From NCBI RefSeq assembly GCF_008831285.2, contig NC_045139.1:3570704-3634703 (forward strand): DNA of 64,000 bases. Reading direction: 5' to 3'. The notes under the pieces are model-generated. The model was not told the DNA's origin, did no database searches, and saw nothing but the letters and a program-made list of their open reading frames with translations. The DNA is from Nymphaea colorata (lineage: Eukaryota > Streptophyta > Magnoliopsida > Nymphaeales > Nymphaeaceae). Shown piece by piece: positions 12,133 through 23,440 of the stretch; the stretch's first letter is position 1; every line of letters begins with the position of its first letter. Made by a program: the position numbers and the translations under genes.

Positions 12133-13405
12133 GTTGAGCGAGGAGTGAAAAGCTCTCTCCTCCTCCTCCTCCTCCTCCTCCTCCTCTGTGCTTCTTCCCT
12201 CCTGCTAACAGTCGTCAATGAGGCCAGTTACTCTCATCTCCTGGGATTTCTCCTAAAGAGAGACTTTTCCGATAGAGAACGGCAGATTACCAAGGTCAAC
12301 TGATCATATTATCAGAAAGAGATAAATTTCTTCGGTATAGTAAACAACAATTTTGAGATCAAGTGGAAGTTATGATGGAAAAGATAAGCTAAGGATAGTA
12401 GGGGGGATAAGGTTAAGAAAGTTAGGAAGCCTTAATAAGAGGAATGATAAGGTTAAGAAGTTGCGCCGACTACCACTTGTATCTGGCATCTTGCTTAACT
12501 TGGATATACAAATTAAATGTGAAACTAAAGTTCAGCATGTTATGATTATCTTGTTTGTGTATTGTGTATATATGAATGAACATGTTTATATGAATGAACA
12601 AGTGTGATGGAACTAAGTGATTTATCTTCTAACCTAATTAATATGTCTTTGTGTTTATTTGATTCTCTCTCTGCTCTCTCGTATGGGGAATCAGTTTCTG
12701 GATACACAGGCAGCTCACTCTGTTCATGATAGTCTACGTTCAATCTAACGTCATAATACCAATTTAGATGCTCTAAATTGTTATGAGGAAGTGAGACTTT
12801 CTTTCCTTGGGAAGTGTCAAGTGAGACTTTCTTTTCCAAGTAATTTTATCTTGAGAAAATTTGTTGTCGTATTGGTTTCTCACATACTTACGCATGGTAT
12901 TCACTGATAGTTTCTTCATAACTTGGCCATCTGAGCTAATTGATGTAATAGGCACATCACCACTAATGGCCTTTCCCTACATAGGATTCTTCTTGCTGCA
13001 GCTAATAAGACGTATTTGCTATATTTAATTAACAAAGGTAAGGACGCATATGCCAACTCCACATAATTCCACTAGAAGTTGTTTGGCAGCTGCAGGCTCG
13101 CTCTGTGAATGTTTCATAATTCTATATTGGAACAAACTCATAAAACAATAGAGTTAAATGTTCACTAAATTCATGAAACAGTCACAAAGTATTCCGCTTA
13201 CCATGGAACAGTCACAAAGTGTTCCACTTAACAAACTAACCATAGTTACGTGGTCTGCTTTCCTCCCTAATTAGTGCCCTTTCAGTCAAAAATACCTGAC
13301 TCTTTTCCTGTTATCTTGCTCGATCCAAGCTGACTTTACTCAGCTCAAGTTCGGAGACGGTTCAATTTTGATCGGATCATATATATGCATGAGCCTTGCA
13401 AAAAA
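12133..13405. other. 5' flank of F-box copy 1, diverged inner arm
   Basis: This would contain the F-box promoter and leader. A (TCC)n tract at about 12158-12186 is the GAG-rich leader, which is longer than in the right arm. One 44-bp phrase (AACAATTTTGAGATCAAG) is present once, against four times in the right arm. Near 12773-12955 a reading-frame remnant (MPITSISSDGQVMKKLSVNT) is shared with the right arm, but no gene can be built from it. I see no confident TATA box. Confidence 0.6.
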
Positions 13406-14865
13406 TAACGGGCATTTTTTAAGTTAAGGAGATGACAAAGTCAATGGTAAGATGACACCATAAATCATGACAACATAAAACAAGGAATTTATTTTGAAAA
13501 TATGGTATGCTAATAAGGTTATTTTTCATCATTGTTATTTATTACATATTTGTTACATATCATGGGGGCATTGTGGTAATTCTAGGGAAAAGAATTTTTA
13601 GGTTTCATTTTTTGCATAGAAGGTTTTTCATTTATAACAACCGGTTCATTTTCTAACCCATAACACATGATCCACTGTTGTGAAGCATAATGTATAACTT
13701 GCTTTTACTATTAAAAAAAGGCACAAAAGTGTATATTGAGGTTGAAATGATAAAAATGCCTTGGACTATAACATAGAAAATCCCTCTTATTTAAAGTCAA
13801 AACTGGAACCCAGAAATAATTCCTTAATGACAAAAATACCCCTGTAATGAAATGATGTAATGAAAACCACATTATGGTATATATGTTAATAACTGATTCT
13901 CATAATGTATGCATATTGGAAATCAAATCCAAAACCAAATCTGAATATGATTATGTGTCGTTTTTTAAGTCCAATTCAGTTTCTGAATCAAATGTTAATT
14001 TTTTTTCATGTTTTATATTTTTAAAGTATAAAGTACAGATCTATTTTCTTTCTGAAAGGAATTATCTTGCAATAAAGTACAAAAATACCCTTTACAAATA
14101 ATTTCTTAAAACTATTTATCAAAAATACAAAAAATCAAAAACTCTTACAATCAAATGAGACAACGTCAACTCTCCCTGTCTCCTTGCCATCAGATAGGGT
14201 TTTGTCCCAATTTTTTGTCAATATTTTTTTAAAGAAAAAATTTATTTGAGAAAGGAAATTATATATTTTATTTCATTATATTTTAATAATTTTTTAGAAA
14301 GAGGAGGCAGTTTGAGAACAACATGCAAAAGTTTAGCACCCTTTTAAAGAGGTTTAAAAGTTAATTAGTAGGTTATTTGTTATTCACTTATTCCTTAGGG
14401 CCGTCTATACGTTATGGCTTCTAAATGTGTTATTGCATGTAAATAACCAAATTGTCCTTGCTAGTTAATTGAAAGAACTCTCTTCTTATTTGGCCAAACT
14501 GCAGTTTAGAAAAACTTTTCATCACGTAGAATTATCAAAATATATATCTAATAAAATGTGAAAACATGTGTTCCATGTTAACCAATACTATAGAAAGTGT
14601 CATTTTGGTGGCGATTTGGCAACAATGACAATAAGTAACGAATAATGTTTATGTGCAACAATATATCGAGAATATACCCTAATAATTAAGGCAAATACAA
14701 CAAACATAACATATTATTCCTATTACTCATAACCCTCATGACTCTGGTTTCTTTTAGTATGCACTGGTCGGCCCCGCCGCTACCTTCTTGTTTTCTTCCG
14801 GCATACAAATAATCACAACAACAACAATAATAATAAATAATAATGTGTTCTTATAGACCCAAACT

Positions 14866-15440
14866 TATTGGTACGGTAAAAGAAAAATGCCTTGATTCAC
14901 TGTTTGAGATGTTGGATAGTTGGCATGCTAGAGAGAATGGTGGCTTTGTTTGAGAGAGAAAGGCTCGCAACCAATGTGGCAAATTAAATCGATCTGAGAT
15001 TCTCAATCGACGCATTAAAATAGAATTGAAGGAAATTTATTTGACTTATTTCTAAATGTTTCTCACATTTTTTTCTTTCTTTGTTTTTGTTTTCAAAGTT
15101 TATTTCATTTTAGGTTATTCTTAAATAGTTTACGAGTTTATAGTAATTTCCTTTGGCGGATTATCTACAATTCAATGGGCCGGACAGTTGATGTAAATTG
15201 TTTTATTTTTATATCTAGGTCTCTTGGCTATTGCCATTAGCAACGGTTCATGATAGGAACCAGTTATGGTGACGTTATTAACAAGGTAGTCGGACGCTTT
15301 CTTAAATTTTAGATTATTAATAAGAAAAATAAAAATAAAAATAAAATAAATTAATTTTTTTCTGGATGCATGCATGCAAAGAGATCCGGCAGGCAGGGCT
15401 GCTATTGAAACGAAAGTTGGCATGGCCACATCCTTGAGAT
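14866..15440. repeat. Duplicated noncoding segment, copy 1
   Basis: The run from CTTATTGGTACGGTAAAAGA to the phrase CATCCTTGAGATTT reappears in the same order and orientation at 24568-25735. In that second copy about 590 bp extra sits near 24988-25580. Similarity by eye is roughly 80-85 per cent, with scattered indels. Confidence 0.75.
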
Positions 15441-15680
15441 TTTATTACCGATTGTCAATGTTGTAAGAAACAGAAATAAATTTACTACGAAAAATCATGA
15501 TTAATTTTAAAAGGCGAATGATCTTGTTCTGATTTTCGCCTGCCAAAGGATGGACTTAGACTTACTAAGGCTTCGATGCGACATTATGGTGAAAAAGTAG
15601 TCCTTCAAATGAAAATTTCAAAACAGGGGAAGAAATCTCAACCCGATGAAGATGAGAGGTGGTTCTGAAAGAGCGGAGAC

Positions 15681-15894
15681 GAAGAGAGAGGACATGGAGG
15701 TGTTGGGAAGTGCGAAAGCAAGAAGTCGGCCGCCGGGGAACGAGAAAAGAGGGCTCGGACTGAAACTAGGAAGACAGTGAGGACGAGAAGGAGGCGGACG
15801 TTGACCCGTGAGGAGACGAAGAGAGAGGACAAGGAGGTATTGGGAAGTGCAAAAGGAAGAAGTCGGCCGTCGGGGAACGAGAAAAGAGCGGCTC
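15681..15894. repeat. GC-rich two-unit tandem repeat, 137-bp period
   Basis: A block of about 77 bp beginning GAAGAGAGAGGACATGGAGG starts at 15681 and recurs at 15818 with a few changes. The GC content is well above that of the flanks. Frames run through it on both strands, but the repeat structure and the lack of any family match argue against a protein. Confidence 0.75.
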
Positions 15895-16922
15895 TCCTCG
15901 GAAGGTCCTGCTGCGACGTCGTCGTCGGAAGCTTTTTGCCCTCTCTCTCTCTCTCTCTTCCGTGTCTCTAATCTGCCATCTCTGCGCTCCTCTGCAACCA
16001 TTCCTTCTCCCTCCAAAGCGTAGCGTAGGCTCTCGCGTATGGGAGCACGCGAAAGATGCATCCGTGAAATTAGGAAAAACAAAGCCCCCAGGCAATTCTT
16101 GCGGGGCCCACCTCAAGATTTTCCAACCTCCTTTCTTCACCGCTCATCTTCTTTGGGATGCTTCTTTTTCATCTTCTTTTTCATCATCGAGGAAAATTTG
16201 CGCAGCAGGTGCAGTGATTCGGATTTTGACAACTTTCACTCTCCCACGTCTTTCCTATTATTTAATTATCGTTCTTATTCTTTTTCCCTTCCAGTTGATT
16301 AAACGTTGCACACCAATATTTTCCTAAGTATTAAATTCTTTTTTCACTTCACCTGAACATTTTCGTTTTTCCTTTATATTCATTAAGCAATTCTAAGAGC
16401 ATAAACGCAATTCTAAGAGCATGATCTAAGAACAACAGTACCGCTTTTTAATAGTAAGTGGTTGTTATATATATTATCAACACAGTCGTTGATGGACACA
16501 TCAATCTTTCATGTTGATAATGTTGATAAAGTTAGATCAAAGTATGTTGCTAGTGAAGCATTGGCATTAATATGGTCAGCGAGGTGCATTCAAATTTATT
16601 GACTGAACATCCCTAGGTCCTTACCAACACAACCGGTAAAGTGTGAAAATTTAATTCGATGGTAACTAATTTCGCGCGAGAAGTTCAACTTTTATTTGCG
16701 CTCCATCTATATGCTCTGCTGGTTCAAGTTGGTAGACTGTAGAACTAGCATTTCCTCCACAGTAGAAGACTACCCAAATCGTGCGGTTTCATCCCTTCTG
16801 CAACCGACGAAAATGCCGACGGGAAGACGAAACAGACAGATACAACTTACTACAAGACTCCCTATAACATGCCCATGTAATGTGAGATGCAGTAACTACA
16901 GAGATCAAAAGAGAGACAGAGA

Positions 16923-17096
16923 TTGGAAAGGTCACTTCATTAACAACGAAACTTATTACATAAAAAAAAAAAAACAAAACAAACTCAAAGCAACAAAGCG
17001 AACAGACGCTTGGAAAGGTCACTTCATTAACAACGAAAACCTATTAACAGGAGAACAAAACAAACTGAAAGCAAACAAAACAGACCTGTCAAACAG
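16923..17096. repeat. 87-bp tandem duplication in the likely 3' UTR
   Basis: TTGGAAAGGTCACTTCATTA begins at 16923 and again at 17010. Both copies continue into an ACAAAACAAACT-type phrase. The pair lies just downstream of the stop codon of the minus-strand membrane-protein gene. Confidence 0.8.
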
Positions 17097-17125
17097 CTTT
17101 TTCTTCCTAGCTTCTTCTTCCTCTT

Positions 17126-17551
17126 CTAGTCTTCTTTCTCTTGTTCAAGTGGATGCTCCACATGATTCACATATTCTAAAACTTCAGATACAATCTCCAA
17201 AACCAGAGTAGCAAATAAAAAAGAGAAGGTATACCATTTGTTACCAGAAACCCAGAACGCTGAACAAAGTAACAGGAAAGCCAGCATAAGTTTCATCAAA
17301 AATACCAAGCTTCTGGCAAAGTTGATGGGATCGTTTTTACTGAAAACCAGACTCAGTGCCCCGTCCTTCATCGGGATAGAACTCATGGCCATGGAAAGAG
17401 CAGAAAAACCCCTCAAGACCTGATGAGCACGTCCAATTGAATAAAAGGACATGACAAAAGGGATGATGAGCAGTACGATAGAGCATTTGTGAAAAATCAT
17501 GAGCTTTTCTCTGAGCGTCTTGGAGAAGAAGGAAGACATGAAGGAAGTCAT
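17126..17551 (-). CDS. Small multi-pass membrane protein, unknown family (141 aa)
   Basis: I do not recognise the family. The protein has an N-terminal amphipathic, basic stretch (FFSKTLREKLMIFHK). Hydrophobic spans follow at about residues 23-39 (CSIVLLIIPFVMSFYSI), 82-101 (LVFLMKLMLAFLLLCSAFWV) and 107-125 (YTFSFLFATLVLEIVSEVL), with a charged C-terminus (HPLEQEKED). This suggests three membrane helices with a polar loop of about 40 residues after the first. The ATG at 17551 is the first in frame, and a TATA box stands about 80 bp upstream, so the frame is a plausible complete intronless gene. The coding region is GC-richer than its surroundings. It could instead be one exon of a larger gene or a young orphan gene. 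Confidence 0.6.
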   Translation of the reverse strand: MTSFMSSFFSKTLREKLMIFHKCSIVLLIIPFVMSFYSIGRAHQVLRGFSALSMAMSSIPMKDGALSLVFSKNDPINFARSLVFLMKLMLAFLLLCSAFWVSGNKWYTFSFLFATLVLEIVSEVLEYVNHVEHPLEQEKED

Positions 17552-17567
17552 GATGAGATTAAATACA

Positions 17568-17633
17568 GACTAAAACAGAATAAGCAAGAATGAATCAATA
17601 GACTAAAACAAAATAAGCAAGAATGAAGCGATA
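17568..17633. repeat. 33-bp tandem duplication in the leader
   Basis: GACTAAAACAGAATAAGCAA and its continuation starts at 17568 and again at 17601 with few changes. The pair lies between the TATA box and the start codon of the minus-strand gene, so it would lengthen that gene's leader. Confidence 0.8.
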
Positions 17634-17640
17634 TTTATAG
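17632..17640 (-). promoter_or_regulatory. TATA box of the membrane-protein gene
   Basis: On the minus strand this reads CTATAAATA, a near-perfect plant TATA box. It lies about 80 bp upstream of the ATG at 17551, so transcription should start near 17600. It is the clearest core-promoter motif in the window. Confidence 0.65.
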
Positions 17641-17720
17641 AGGGGAAGTAAGGGTTGGGGAGAGAGCGCCTCTCGCATGAAAAAAAAAAAAGGGAAGGAG
17701 GTTTTACCACCACGCCGAGG

Positions 17721-18100
17721 CAGCATCGTGGTCGTACCGTTAGTGGAAGAGGTTCTCCGGCGAGCGATCTTCACGCCAGAGCATCGCCGAAATTTTCCAG
17801 AAGAGGGAGAGAGAGGGACTGAAAGAGACTCACAACGAACATGCAGCATCGAGGCCGTACCATTAGCGGAAGAGCTTCTCCGGCGAGCGATCTTCACGAC
17901 AGAGCATCGCCGAAATTTTCCAGGAGGGAGAGAGAGGGACTGAAAGAGACTCACAACGAACATGCAGCATCGTGGCCGTATCGTTAGGGGAAGAGCTTCT
18001 CCGGCGAGAGATCTTCACGCCAGACAACCTCCTGAGCATGGCCGAAATTTTCCAGAGGAGAGAGAGAGAGAGGGACTGAAAGAGACTCAAAACGAACATG
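17721..18100. repeat. 122-bp tandem repeat, three units, upstream of the TATA box
   Basis: The phrase AAGAGCTTCTCCGGCGAG (first unit AAGAGGTTCTCC) starts at 17747, 17870 and 17991, so the period is 121-123 bp. Each unit continues through a GAAATTTTCCAG phrase and GGGACTGAAAGAGACTCA. The units are GC-rich in AT-rich DNA. Minus-strand frames across them repeat the same peptide and are not evidence of a gene. The position directly upstream of a TATA box makes a promoter role possible. Confidence 0.85.
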
Positions 18101-18217
18101 AGAGCTGATCGGGTGAGGAAAACAGCTCAAAATGAAGGAAAAACTTAGGAATATAAAGAGAATGTTTATAAAATATTATTAATAAGAGGAAACGACCAAT
18201 AAAAAACATTATTTGCA

Positions 18218-18444
18218 CGATGTCCCTCGTCTCCACCGTATCGACCTCAATATGTTTCCCCAACTCATCCAGTTTTTATCAAATAATTTCGAACTCAAAA
18301 AGCTTATTTGGCTCGGACGTCGATTTCATTCGGTTAAGATATCTGATCATGTTTCCAAAAAGTGGGACATGAAAAAAAAAAATCCAACGAAGAACTGAGA
18401 TTGAATCCGGATTTAAGAAATGAGACCCAATCATATTAAAATTA
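18218..18444 (+). repeat. Dispersed segment, copy A
   Basis: From ACGATGTCCCTCGTCTCCAC through GAATCCGGATTTAAGAAATG this matches the right-hand half of 22345-22747 in the same orientation. It shares the phrases TTTCCCCAACTCATC and CGGTTAAGATATC. Confidence 0.75.
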
Positions 18445-19167
18445 CTTAAAAACTCTTTTCCGTCTGCAAGCGGAGGTTTGGCCCAATTTGAAGACTCTTT
18501 GAATTCGAAAGGTTATAAATTGAACCTCTGACCAGTAGATTCAACATGTATGCTCATCTGAAGTTAAACACAAACCGCTCCACAAGAGATCACCTAACCT
18601 TGATGGGAAGCTGAAAGATATTTGAAGGCACATATTAGTCTTAATTATTTAACTTTCATTTTAGGGTTACATCGAGCCATGTTTCCCTCCGTTTCCATTC
18701 AATATTTTAAAAAGCAATATTGAATATGGTAGAAAATTTCTAAACTCTAGAACGTAGATTGTTGGGGACAGCGTGTAGGGATTTTCAATTATAGACGTTT
18801 AGAGAATAAATTTGCGCAGGAAGAAGGATAGAATCAAAAGAGAAAGCTCGAAGAAAATCCCTACACGCTCCGCCAAGAAGGACAATGTTGCCACCGCCGC
18901 CACGGAGAAGGCCGCCGCCACCACGGAGAAGCCGGCTAAAGAGTACCGCACAAGAGAAACTCAGACTGATGATGGTTGTTCACCTGAATTTGTGAATTTC
19001 TTTTCATTCATTTTCATTTGCTGCTCTTATACACTATCATCTTTAGCTGGGGAGTTGCTGCGTTACTTTGGCATTTGAAAAGAGAGTTTGCACATTGGTT
19101 AAGATGGGTGCATAATTTTAGATGTTTGAATACATTTGAGTTTGTGATTATGCATCTGAGTTTATGA

Positions 19168-19447
19168 TTGATATCAATTTCTATGTCATCATCCTTCAGC
19201 ATCAAAACGGGGTTCTAAAAAGAAGACTAAATCTTGCCGATTTTAATTGAAAACTAAGACGTGATTCATGTTCGAGTTGCAAATTTTCAAAAAATAACAC
19301 GAAATTTTTGTTCTTTCGGAACTCAAACACACATTGTTCTCGGCGTTGTTGTGTTGAGGATTTAAAGTGCTTTGAAACACGATGTCCCTTGTCTTCACCA
19401 CATGGACGTCTACATGTTTTTATCAAATGATTTCGATCGAAAAAAGC
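19168..19447 (+). repeat. Dispersed segment, copy B
   Basis: It shares CATCATCCTTCAGCATCAAA, AAGACGTGATTCATG, TTGTTCTTTCGGAAC and GCTTTGAAACACGATGTCCC with 22345-22560. About 40 bp extra follows the first phrase. It overlaps copy A only at its 3' end. Confidence 0.75.
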
Positions 19448-20090
19448 TCCAAAAATTTAGCAGGAAAAGTTCATAGTAGACTTGCTCATGGTGAGTTCGA
19501 GGAACGAAGCCTTGGTGCATTAACACAAAAGGTGGTCAGCAACAAAATGAATTGCAGAACAAAGTTAAAAACAAACGAGTAAGAACTAAATGACGCGTCT
19601 CAGACAGGTCTCTAAGCCCCCGCTTTAATAGAATATAGGACATTTTTGTACGGCAATTATTGTGTTTATTTTTTCTATTTTCTTAAAAGGGCTACTAAAA
19701 TAACAAGTATATCAATCAGGAAAAATATGATTTAAAACATATGTTTAACACACGTTAATCGTCTTTTATACACATGCATATGTTAGCAATGCAAGTGAAA
19801 AACAAGCTAAATCCATGACTTTAAGAATGACTTGATGAGAAACATATTGTAAGTTAATTGTTTTTTACTTAAATAATGTTTTTTAATAGTAGAAAATGAA
19901 TTGTTTTTATAACATCAAAATTTTGGTAATATAAAGATCAATTTTTTTACAAAAATGGAGTGAACTAAAACATAATTTATATTGAATTAATATTTGTTAA
20001 AGATATTAAAATGTATATACTTCTTTAAAACATTTTTTAACATGTATTTTGGCTTTTATTTATTATCCAAGTAGTCTGATACCTACCAAC

Positions 20091-20127
<37 letters not shown>

Positions 20128-21123
20128 AATATATATAGTGAATTATTATTAAATAAATGTTGTGCCAGGTTATCAGCTCCGTCGGATTCGGTTTGATGTT
20201 AGAGAGACATAATTTTTGCAAAATTTTATATTAGTTAACACTAATATTTTTGACGTGTTTGATGAGGCGAATTTGACAAGTGGCTTTAGAATATTTAATC
20301 GGATTTGCTTTCGTTTCACGATGCTTGGTGGGGTCCCTTGACATTGACGACGCGCTCCACAGTTCCCTCTTCGTTGAGAAGGATTATTTCGGGGCTCACT
20401 AATTAGCATGTCAACCATTTGATATCAACTAGTATGTTAAAACAAATATTCACATATTCACACATGGAATGATATATATAGCCAAACATTAACAATCGTT
20501 ATTGTTATTATTAAGCCACCAACCATTGCCCATCTAAAGTTAAATTTTGTATTTTTTTTGCCAAATCCCTTGATCTAAGATCTGGTATATGTGCATACAA
20601 AAATGTCACAACAAAGGCATTCATTTTTTGCAAAAGAAAAGGAATTGAATGCATTTTCGATCGGGTTTAGTATCGGAATATTAGAGTGTCGAGTACGGAG
20701 ACAAATTTGCCGTGTCTATGTGACCGAACTTTTTTTAATGCCCCCTTTGAGAGACGGCAACCCTTCTATAAATTCATAGAAAGGGTAAGAATTTTTGTGG
20801 TTTGAAAAGATAAGGTAGATTTGGATTTTGGTTTGAACAAGAGTTTAGTATTTCAAAATGTGTAAGAGTATTATACAGTGAGGGAAAATTTGATATAATA
20901 CGACAAACTTTTGTATATCTCGAAAATAAAATGGAAAAATCTCGGTAAATTTTTTTAAAAAATTTAAAACATTTAATAAATATTAAAAATTATAAAAAAA
21001 CACAAAAAAACGAGTATAATATGCATATAATATATGCGTTTTTTATTTTCTGATGTTTTTTTTAAATAATGAAAATAAAACGGGTATTATGCAGCTGACT
21101 GTTTTGGGTGGCAGTGTTACAAA

Positions 21124-21299
21124 CAGGGGCTGAGAGAGGGGGGCCCGCCTAGGCCATGGCCCCACCCAAGCCAATGAAAAAAAAAACTTTTACATTGAAA
21201 AAAATATTATTTTTTAAGTCACTCTATGTATTTCTTAGATTTAAATTCAGTTTGGCCCTACCCGGATCCAGAGATTGGACTGTCCTAGCTCTGCCACTC
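21124..21299. mobile_element. hAT-like MITE (176 bp) with perfect 8-bp TSD
   Basis: The element runs from CAGGGGCTGAGAG to CTAGCTCTGCCACTC. It is flanked by an exact 8-bp direct repeat, GTTACAAA, at 21116-21123 and 21300-21307. An 8-bp duplication with CAGGG-type ends is the signature of the hAT superfamily. Its interior (CCTAGGCCATGGCC) is the reverse complement of part of the element at 26724-26894. It has no coding capacity and would depend on a hAT transposase elsewhere. Confidence 0.85.
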
Positions 21300-22344
21300 G
21301 TTACAAACAAGACAAATATAATAAATGCTAATCCTCTTTAAATACGTGGAGTTAGAGTAACATACCTCCTTTTATTGGATCTAATCACCCAACTAAAAGT
21401 AAGCAATGTGAGAAATGTACGTGTTTGAAGCCCAACCTACCCAGCTCTTAGAAACCAAGCTAAGTGATGGTTCGACTGCGTTTCTACTTCTTGCAACCAA
21501 GCCAATTTTGGAGCAGCGTTGTGAGATAGACCAATGCTCCAATTGTAGTGTACTGAAGTAAAAACATTTGCCTTTAGTTGGTTATTGGGGGTATCACATA
21601 AACATTTTTAACTTGCTTAGCAGACGAAATATAGGCGAGCTTGAAACAAGCCCAAATGATTTAATTAGTGAGTCATGGCTTCCATTGCAAACATTCGTAA
21701 ATAAGAAAAATTTGGAAATTCCAATATTTTGTTAGCTAATTGTTTTAGCTGCATGTTAAATCCTTGAAGGAGATACAGTTTTTAATGGAATCCAGTAGCT
21801 TTTACCTCACCTGAAGAGATATATCTTCTCTTCTCGACGGTTGTTTTAACAAAAAGCATTAGAAAAAACTGAATGGTAAAGCCTACGATTCCCCAAGGTC
21901 GCCCTAAATGAATTGGGTGATACCTTTAATTTATGTTTGGAATCGTTAAGGCGTCAACTCGTTGTATCATAGTTCTCCTGAGACGGAGACCATGTGGGCA
22001 GGGAATATAAAGCAGGGATTCAACTTCAACCTGGGAATTGAACGACACCAATGAAGCTGCTCACCAAAATTTTCAGCATAACTAAACGGCGAAAAAAGTG
22101 AGAGCGAAAAAAAAGAGAAGGATCAGTACTCTTCCCCAAAGTAGGCCAGCCGCCACTAAGTAAAAGAGAACAGCATCGTCAGAATATAGAAATAGCACAA
22201 GTAATGTGTATATATATAAGAAATTCACATTCATATAATGATCACTACAGCAAGCGCAGCGATGGGTATAATGCGGTTCCTTCTGTTTATTGCCCTCTAT
22301 TCATCAGGAAAGTGAAAAACGAACTTCGAAAAAGGTGAGTGTAT

Positions 22345-22747
22345 AAATTTCTATCCCATCATCCTTCAGCATCAAAACTAAGACGTGATTCATGCTCTAG
22401 TTGCAAATTTTCGAAAAATAACATGAATTTTTTGTTCTTTCGGAACGCAAACACGCATTGTTCTTGGCGTTGTTTTGTTGAGTATTTTAAGCGCTTTGAA
22501 ACACGATGTCCCTCTTCTTGTCTTCACCATATCAACATCTACATGTTTCCCCGACTCATCTAGCTTTTGTCAAATGCTTTCGAACGCAAAAAAACTGATT
22601 TTGCTCAACGGACATATCTAAGGACGTCGATTGGATTCGGTTAAGATATCCGATCAAGTTCCAAAAAAGTCTGACATGAAGAAAAATCCAACTAAGAATT
22701 GAGATTGAATCCGGATTTAAGAAATGAGATCCAATCATATTAAATTT
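22345..22747 (+). repeat. Dispersed segment, copy C (longest)
   Basis: This copy contains both the part shared with 19168-19447 and the part shared with 18218-18444, joined without a gap. It is the best guide to the original unit. No terminal repeats or target duplications were seen. Confidence 0.75.
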
Positions 22748-22910
22748 TTAACTTAGAACCCAAACGAATTCAAACATATTCAGTTTCAAATAAATATGCT
22801 TTAATACCATGCATTCTAACAGCTGGCTTTTAATATATTAAGATGCTTGCCAAATCTGTTTTGTATTTAGAACTCAAATAAAGTAAACAAATATTCACAT
22901 ATTCATATTT

Positions 22911-22913
<3 letters not shown>

Positions 22914-22968
<55 letters not shown>
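22914..22968. repeat. (TA)n microsatellite
   Basis: About 27 perfect TA units. Confidence 0.95.
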
Positions 22969-22971
<3 letters not shown>

Positions 22972-23440
22972 AACTAATTGTTGTAGCTGCACGTTAAATT
23001 CTTGAAGAAGATACAGTTTTAAAAGGAATCCGGTAGCTTTTGCGTCGTGGGGGCGCAATTATTGTATTTTTTTTGTTTGTTTTCATTTTCTTAAGAAGGC
23101 AACTAAAATAACAAGTATATCAATCAGGAAAAATATAATTTAAAAAGTATATTTAACGCATGTTAATAGTCTTTTATACACATACATATGCTAGTAATGC
23201 AAGTCAACAACAAGTTAAATCCAGGATCACAAAATCTTATGCATCAAATCTAAGCAACTAGCTGCATAGAGTGTCCATAAAAATGCTAAAAACTTCAATT
23301 TATTTTAACTTCATATTACAATTTTGTAATTAGCAAATATTATTTGAAACTGCATACACTAAGATTTGCTTTCCAAACTTGTTAATTACTTCGGTGAATA
23401 ATTTTGCGAAACTATGAAATACTTTTTTTACTCCACTAAT

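Larger units (their letters stand above)
7918..13405. repeat. Left arm of a large inverted repeat
   Basis: Read in reverse complement, this arm matches 58275-64000. Paired coordinates sum to 71917-71918 from the window end through the whole F-box gene: 7918 pairs with 64000, 8838 with 63080, 9641 with 62277, 10714 with 61203 and 12132 with 59785. The outer 4.2 kb is therefore colinear to within about one base, and it is nearly identical by eye, including noncoding DNA. From about 11950 inward to 13405 the match continues but with many substitutions and small indels, including three fewer 44-bp units than the right arm. The true outer limit is unknown because the right arm is cut by the window. 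Confidence 0.93.
13406..16900. other. Gene-free mosaic of dispersed repeats
   Basis: No gene is supported here. Pieces recognised: 13409-13515 is the reverse complement of about 51949-52050; 13862-14040 matches 62035-62210 (plus) and the left-arm interval about 9705-9890 (minus); 14866-15440 is duplicated at 24568-25735. A GC-richer patch at 15650-16250 has a two-unit tandem repeat and CT-rich sequence resembling a 5' leader, but no downstream coding exons were found. Confidence 0.55.
18101..21123. other. Mosaic of duplicated noncoding segments
   Basis: Segments at 18218-18444 and 19168-19447 are partial copies of 22345-22747, and 19655-19810 is a copy of about 23047-23230. A GC-rich exon-like patch at 18812-18970 codes a Lys/Ala-rich stretch (ATEKAAATTEKPAKEYRTRE), but its frame has no ATG and runs into AT-rich sequence. 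A (TA)n tract lies at 20094-20123. Nothing else is recognisable. Confidence 0.55.

Noticed and set aside
7918-13405. The inverted arms as terminal repeats of one giant transposon
   Set aside because: The arms carry a host F-box gene, have no recognisable terminal motif or target duplication, and enclose unrelated host genes. Segmental duplication with inversion is simpler.
15618-16327. Several 60-150-codon frames on both strands of a GC-rich patch
   Set aside because: Frames open on both strands at once over a tandem repeat, with Ser/Arg/Glu-rich CT/GA translations and no family resemblance. This is better read as GC-rich repeat or leader sequence.
17595-18099. Minus-strand frames with a repeated peptide (KFRRCS, KIARRRSSS)
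   Set aside because: They arise from the 122-bp tandem repeat and shift frame between units. They lie upstream of a TATA box.
18812-19078. Lys/Ala-rich plus-strand frame as a gene
   Set aside because: There is no ATG start, the GC-rich part is only about 150 bp, and the frame then runs into AT-rich noncoding-like sequence. At most it is an exon relic.
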